Origin: Clostridiales bacterium
GTDB lineage: Bacteria > Bacillota > Clostridia > Lachnospirales > Lachnospiraceae
DNA: 64,000 bases
Reading direction: 5' to 3'
Assembly (NCBI GenBank): GCA_019420275.1
Contig: JAHZHN010000007.1
Span: forward strand, 41,692-105,691
The notes under the pieces are model-generated. The model was not told where the DNA came from. It did not search any database and worked only from the letters and a program-made list of their open reading frames with translations. The position numbers and the translations under genes were made by a program. Below are positions 60,623 through 64,000 of this stretch, piece by piece (positions within the stretch are counted from its first letter, which is position 1; the number at the start of each line of letters is the position of its first letter).

Positions 60623-63600
60623 TTATCGTTTTTCAACGCCTAATTCTACTTTTTCACCGTTGATGTTCCATTCTTTGGTAAATCCGGAAACTTCTCCTGC
60701 TTTTACCTCATCTGCCAAAACATCTCCTGCAATCTCAGCTTCGTTCTTTGCTATAGTATCCTGAGCCTTATCACTTCCTTTATAGGACAGTGTAATATGA
60801 TCTGTTACCTCGAATCCGGCTTCCTTACGCATAGACTGAACTTTGCTGACAACCTCACGGACGAATCCTTCTTCCAGAAGTTCCGGAGTCAGGTTGGTAT
60901 CCAGGACAACTGTAACACCATTGTCGGCTTCTGTTACATATCCTTCCTGTTTTACCATTTCGATCAAAAGATCTTCTTTTGCTAATTCAACCGGAGTTCC
61001 GTCAACAGTAAATTCCAGCACACCTTTTGCATCTAAATCTGCTTTTGCTGCATTGCCGTCCACGTTTGCAAGATAATTGCGGATTCCGCCTACCAGTTTT
61101 CCATATTTCGGTCCTACTGTCTTAAGCTGCGGCTTAAAGTTATAAGTTGTAAAGGATGATACGTCATCTGTAAACTCAATCTCTTTTACATTCAGCTCAT
61201 CCAGAATGATTTCCTGATCATAATCCGGCAGATCTCTGTCTGCTTTCACATACATTTTGCCGATTGGCTGACGATTCTTGATTGCTGCGCTGTTTCTGCA
61301 GGCACGTCCAAGAACTACAACTTTTAATACCATATCCATATCGGCTTCCAATTTCTCATCTACCTGATCTGCTTTGTAAACAGGGAAATCACACAGATGA
61401 ATGCTTTCATGAGCATCTTTGTCAACACTTCTTACAATATTCTGATAGATTTCTTCTGTCATAAACGGAATCATCGGCGCTGCTGCTTTACATACCGTTA
61501 CAAGTGCTGTGTAAAGTGTCATATAAGCATTGATCTTATCCTGTTCCATTCCTTTTGCCCAGAAACGATCACGGCAGCGTCTTACATACCAGTTGCTCAT
61601 GTCATCTACAAAGTCCTGAAGCACTCTTGCTGCTTCCGGAATCTTATATGCGCCCAGATTTTCATCTACCAGCTTCACCATAGTATTCATCTTAGACAGC
61701 AGCCATTTATCCATAACAGAAAGCTTATCATATTCTAATGTATGTTTTGTCGGATCAAACTGATCGATTTCTGCATATAATACGTAGAATGCATAAGTAT
61801 TCCACAAGGTTCCCATGAATTTACGCTGTCCTTCTGTTACTGCTTTGGCATGGAAACGATTTGGCAGCCATGGTGCACTGTTGGTGTAGAAATACCAGCG
61901 GATTGCGTCTGCTCCATGCTCTTCCAGTGCATCAAACGGATCGACCGCATTTCCTTTGGACTTGCTCATCTTCTGTCCATTTTCATCCTGTACATGTCCC
62001 AGAACAACAACATTCTTATAAGGTGCTTTATTGAACAATAAGGTTGAGATCGCCATCAGGGAATAAAACCATCCACGGGTCTGATCCACTGCTTCTGAAA
62101 TGAAGTCTGCCGGGAAATTCTCCTCAAAGATTTCTTTGTTCTCAAATGGATAATGCCACTGAGCAAACGGCATGGATCCTGAATCAAACCAGCAGTCAAT
62201 AACTTCTTCTACACGGTGCATTTCTTTTCCACATACCGGACACTTGATTGTTACTTCATCAATATACGGACGATGAAGTTCAATATCATCCGGACAGTTG
62301 TCAGACATGCTCTTTAATTCTTCAATAGATCCAATGGAATGCTGATGTCCGCATTCACATTCCCAAATATTTAACGGAGTTCCCCAATAACGGTTTCTGG
62401 AAATTCCCCAGTCCTGAACATTTTCCAGCCAGTCGCCAAAACGTCCTTTACCGATGCTTTCCGGAATCCAGTTCACCGTATTGTTATTTGCAATCAACTG
62501 ATCTTTCACATCTGTCATCTTAATGAACCAGGATTCTCTTGCATAGTAGATCAATGGAGTATCACATCTCCAGCAGTGAGGATAGCTATGCTCAAATTTC
62601 GGAGCATCATATAATAATCCCCTGGAATCCAGGTCTTTTAATACTTCTGGATCAGCCTTCTTTACAAACAGCCCGGCAAACGGCGTTTCAGGAGACATAT
62701 CTCCTTTTTCATCCACCAGCTGAACAAACGGCATATCATAGTTGCGTCCTACTTTTGCATCGTCTTCACCAAACGCAGGTGCGATATGAACAATTCCGGT
62801 ACCATCTGTCAGTGTTACATATCCGTCACATGTTACATAAAAGGCTTTTTTATGCTGTTTTTCCGCTACTTTTGCGGCACATTCATAAAGAGGTTCATAC
62901 TCTTTATATTCCAGTTCTTTTCCTTTATAAGTTTCCAGTACTTCATATGCAGGCGTTCCTGCTTCTTCGTCTGCCAGTTTGCCAAGAACTGTATCCAGCA
63001 GTGCTTCTGCCATATAATATACATATCCGTCTGCTGCCTTTACTTTTGCGTAATCCTCATCTGGATTGACACAAAGTCCAATATTGGAAGGCAGTGTCCA
63101 AGGGGTTGTAGTCCATGCCAGGAAATATGCATCCTCATCCTTTACCTTAAAGCGGACGATGGCAGAACGTTCTTTGACATCTTTATAGCCCTGAGCCACT
63201 TCCTGTGCGGAAAGCGGAGTTCCACACCTTGGGCAGTAAGGAACAATCTTAAATCCTTTGTAAAGCAGACCTTTATCCCAAATCTGTTTTAATGCCCACC
63301 ATACGGATTCGATAAAATTATTATCATAAGTAACATATGGATGATCCATATCTGCCCAGAACCCAACGATATTGGAGAAATCCTCCCACATTCCTTTGTA
63401 TTTCCATACACTTTCCTTACATTTTTTGATAAATGGCTCCACGCCATATTCTTCAATCTGGTCTTTTCCATCCAAACCAAGAAGTTTTTCCACTTCCAGC
63501 TCCACAGGAAGTCCATGTGTATCCCATCCGGCTTTACGGGTTACCTTATGACCTTTCATTGTCTGGTAACGAGGGATCATATCTTTAATAACACGGGTCA

Positions 63601-63778
63601 GTACATGTCCGATATGGGGTTTTCCATTTGCAGTTGGCGGTCCGTCATAAAAGGTATAGGTCGGATCGTCTTTCCTTTCTTCGATACTTTTTTCGAAAAC
63701 ATTATTTTCTTCCCAGAACTTTACAGTTTCTTTCTCTCGATCCACAAAATTAAGATCGGAAGACACTTTCTTATACAT
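60623..63778 (-). CDS. ileS: Isoleucyl-tRNA synthetase
   Basis: IleS charges tRNA-Ile. The 1051-residue protein has the HIGH motif in PPTANGKPHIGHV near residue 57, the KMSKS motif in QKMSKSKGNAVDPF, editing-domain elements LAWTTTPWTLPSNIG, and anticodon-binding MSNWYVRRCRDRFW. Cys-rich zinc-like segments are at IVPYCPRCGTPL and ECECGHQHS. The start at 63778 has AAGGAG 8 nt upstream. Its size and motifs fit the eukaryote-like type-2 IleS (about 1050 residues) rather than the 920-residue bacterial type; type 2 is often linked to mupirocin tolerance. It is preceded by a T-box-like leader. Confidence 0.96.
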   Translation of the reverse strand: MYKKVSSDLNFVDREKETVKFWEENNVFEKSIEERKDDPTYTFYDGPPTANGKPHIGHVLTRVIKDMIPRYQTMKGHKVTRKAGWDTHGLPVELEVEKLLGLDGKDQIEEYGVEPFIKKCKESVWKYKGMWEDFSNIVGFWADMDHPYVTYDNNFIESVWWALKQIWDKGLLYKGFKIVPYCPRCGTPLSAQEVAQGYKDVKERSAIVRFKVKDEDAYFLAWTTTPWTLPSNIGLCVNPDEDYAKVKAADGYVYYMAEALLDTVLGKLADEEAGTPAYEVLETYKGKELEYKEYEPLYECAAKVAEKQHKKAFYVTCDGYVTLTDGTGIVHIAPAFGEDDAKVGRNYDMPFVQLVDEKGDMSPETPFAGLFVKKADPEVLKDLDSRGLLYDAPKFEHSYPHCWRCDTPLIYYARESWFIKMTDVKDQLIANNNTVNWIPESIGKGRFGDWLENVQDWGISRNRYWGTPLNIWECECGHQHSIGSIEELKSMSDNCPDDIELHRPYIDEVTIKCPVCGKEMHRVEEVIDCWFDSGSMPFAQWHYPFENKEIFEENFPADFISEAVDQTRGWFYSLMAISTLLFNKAPYKNVVVLGHVQDENGQKMSKSKGNAVDPFDALEEHGADAIRWYFYTNSAPWLPNRFHAKAVTEGQRKFMGTLWNTYAFYVLYAEIDQFDPTKHTLEYDKLSVMDKWLLSKMNTMVKLVDENLGAYKIPEAARVLQDFVDDMSNWYVRRCRDRFWAKGMEQDKINAYMTLYTALVTVCKAAAPMIPFMTEEIYQNIVRSVDKDAHESIHLCDFPVYKADQVDEKLEADMDMVLKVVVLGRACRNSAAIKNRQPIGKMYVKADRDLPDYDQEIILDELNVKEIEFTDDVSSFTTYNFKPQLKTVGPKYGKLVGGIRNYLANVDGNAAKADLDAKGVLEFTVDGTPVELAKEDLLIEMVKQEGYVTEADNGVTVVLDTNLTPELLEEGFVREVVSKVQSMRKEAGFEVTDHITLSYKGSDKAQDTIAKNEAEIAGDVLADEVKAGEVSGFTKEWNINGEKVELGVEKR

Positions 63779-63871
63779 GCTCACTTCTCCTTCTTAATTA
63801 AAATATTCTAAATTTTCGTATTATGAAAAGTGCGGAACATTCTGCTTCCACAGGAAATCTCCTGCCAGAAC

Positions 63872-64000
63872 AAAAGAAAAGGCGCTGTCCAAAATAGGAC
63901 AACGCCGTTGCTTACAAACCACCTATTTCACATACATCATAATATGTTATCCCGTTAACGGGGGATACCGGCACAGCTTACTTCATTCAGCCTGCAGCTT
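63872..64000 (-). promoter_or_regulatory. T-box-like leader of ileS (3' portion; stem I cut by window edge)
   Basis: On the minus strand a terminator stem GGCGTTGTCC/GGACAGCGCC (63906-63881) is followed by TTTTCTTTT. Upstream AATAGG (63927-63922) can pair with CCTATT inside the terminator, leaving a bulge that starts UGGU, complementary to the ACCA end of uncharged tRNA-Ile. CAACG/CGTTG forms the inner antiterminator helix. A TATCCC/GGGATA hairpin near 63948-63965 fits stem III. The rest of the consensus T-box sequence (ACCGCG) is replaced, so the element is divergent. Stem I and the specifier codon, expected to be an Ile codon, lie beyond base 64000. Confidence 0.68.

Overview
The window comes from a low-GC Bacillota genome, most likely a gut Lachnospiraceae-type clostridium. 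The pointers are the AGGAGG-type ribosome sites, many phosphotransferase (PTS) systems with PRD-type regulators, a small protein resembling the Lachnospiraceae family DUF6472, a T-box-like leader before ileS and the order pth-mfd-prsA. Species was not determined. Nearly everything is on the minus strand. The only plus-strand genes are the phosphoglucomutase tail at the left edge, one helix-turn-helix gene near 55.3 kb and a short gene remnant near 55.9 kb. I found no rRNA, tRNA, CRISPR array, intact insertion sequence or phage gene.

Layout. 0-4.9 kb: end of a phosphoglucomutase, a GH1 6-phospho-beta-glucosidase with an RpiR regulator, and a two-gene unit of a NagD/AraL-type HAD phosphatase and a penicillin-V-acylase-like Ntn hydrolase. 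4.9-11.3 kb (cluster A): PRD regulator, galactitol-family PTS EIIA-EIIB-EIIC, AraM-type dehydrogenase, AraD epimerase. 11.4-18.1 kb: housekeeping genes prsA-like, mfd, pth and aroF; aroF follows a complete transcription attenuator whose leader peptide is loaded with Phe and Tyr codons. 18.2-28.5 kb (cluster B): PRD regulator, a full galactitol-family PTS, a full mannose-family PTS, two paralogous Zn-dehydrogenases, AlsE and HxlB. 28.7-31.7 kb: cytidylate-kinase-like protein, AlaT-like aminotransferase, small Cys protein, HAD hydrolase. 31.7-37.7 kb (cluster C): class II sugar-phosphate aldolase, GatD-like dehydrogenase, galactitol-family PTS and its PRD regulator. 37.8-45.5 kb: L,D-transpeptidase, SGNH hydrolase, tyrosine phosphatase, a striking fusion of a TetM/EF-G-like GTPase to a Rae1/YacP ribonuclease, and two MFS exporters. 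45.6-50.6 kb: xanthine dehydrogenase operon xdhB-xdhC-xdhA-mocA-xpt behind a long structured leader. 50.6-55.8 kb: unknown protein, DNA glycosylases Ogg and Nth, membrane protein, Ser/Thr kinase and a divergent HTH gene. 55.9-60.4 kb: RpiR-regulated fructose operon fruK-fruA-fba. 60.6-64 kb: ileS and the 3' part of its T-box leader.

How it fits together. Between 5 and 38 kb lie three polyol-type PTS islands. Each has its own multidomain PRD regulator and a dehydrogenase plus epimerase, isomerase or aldolase that would turn an imported polyol phosphate into a glycolytic or pentose-phosphate intermediate. Cluster B is the most unusual, with two complete transporters and two different routes into fructose-6-phosphate. 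RNA-level control recurs: leader-peptide attenuation (aroF), a T-box (ileS) and a leader before the xdh operon with two mutually exclusive folds.
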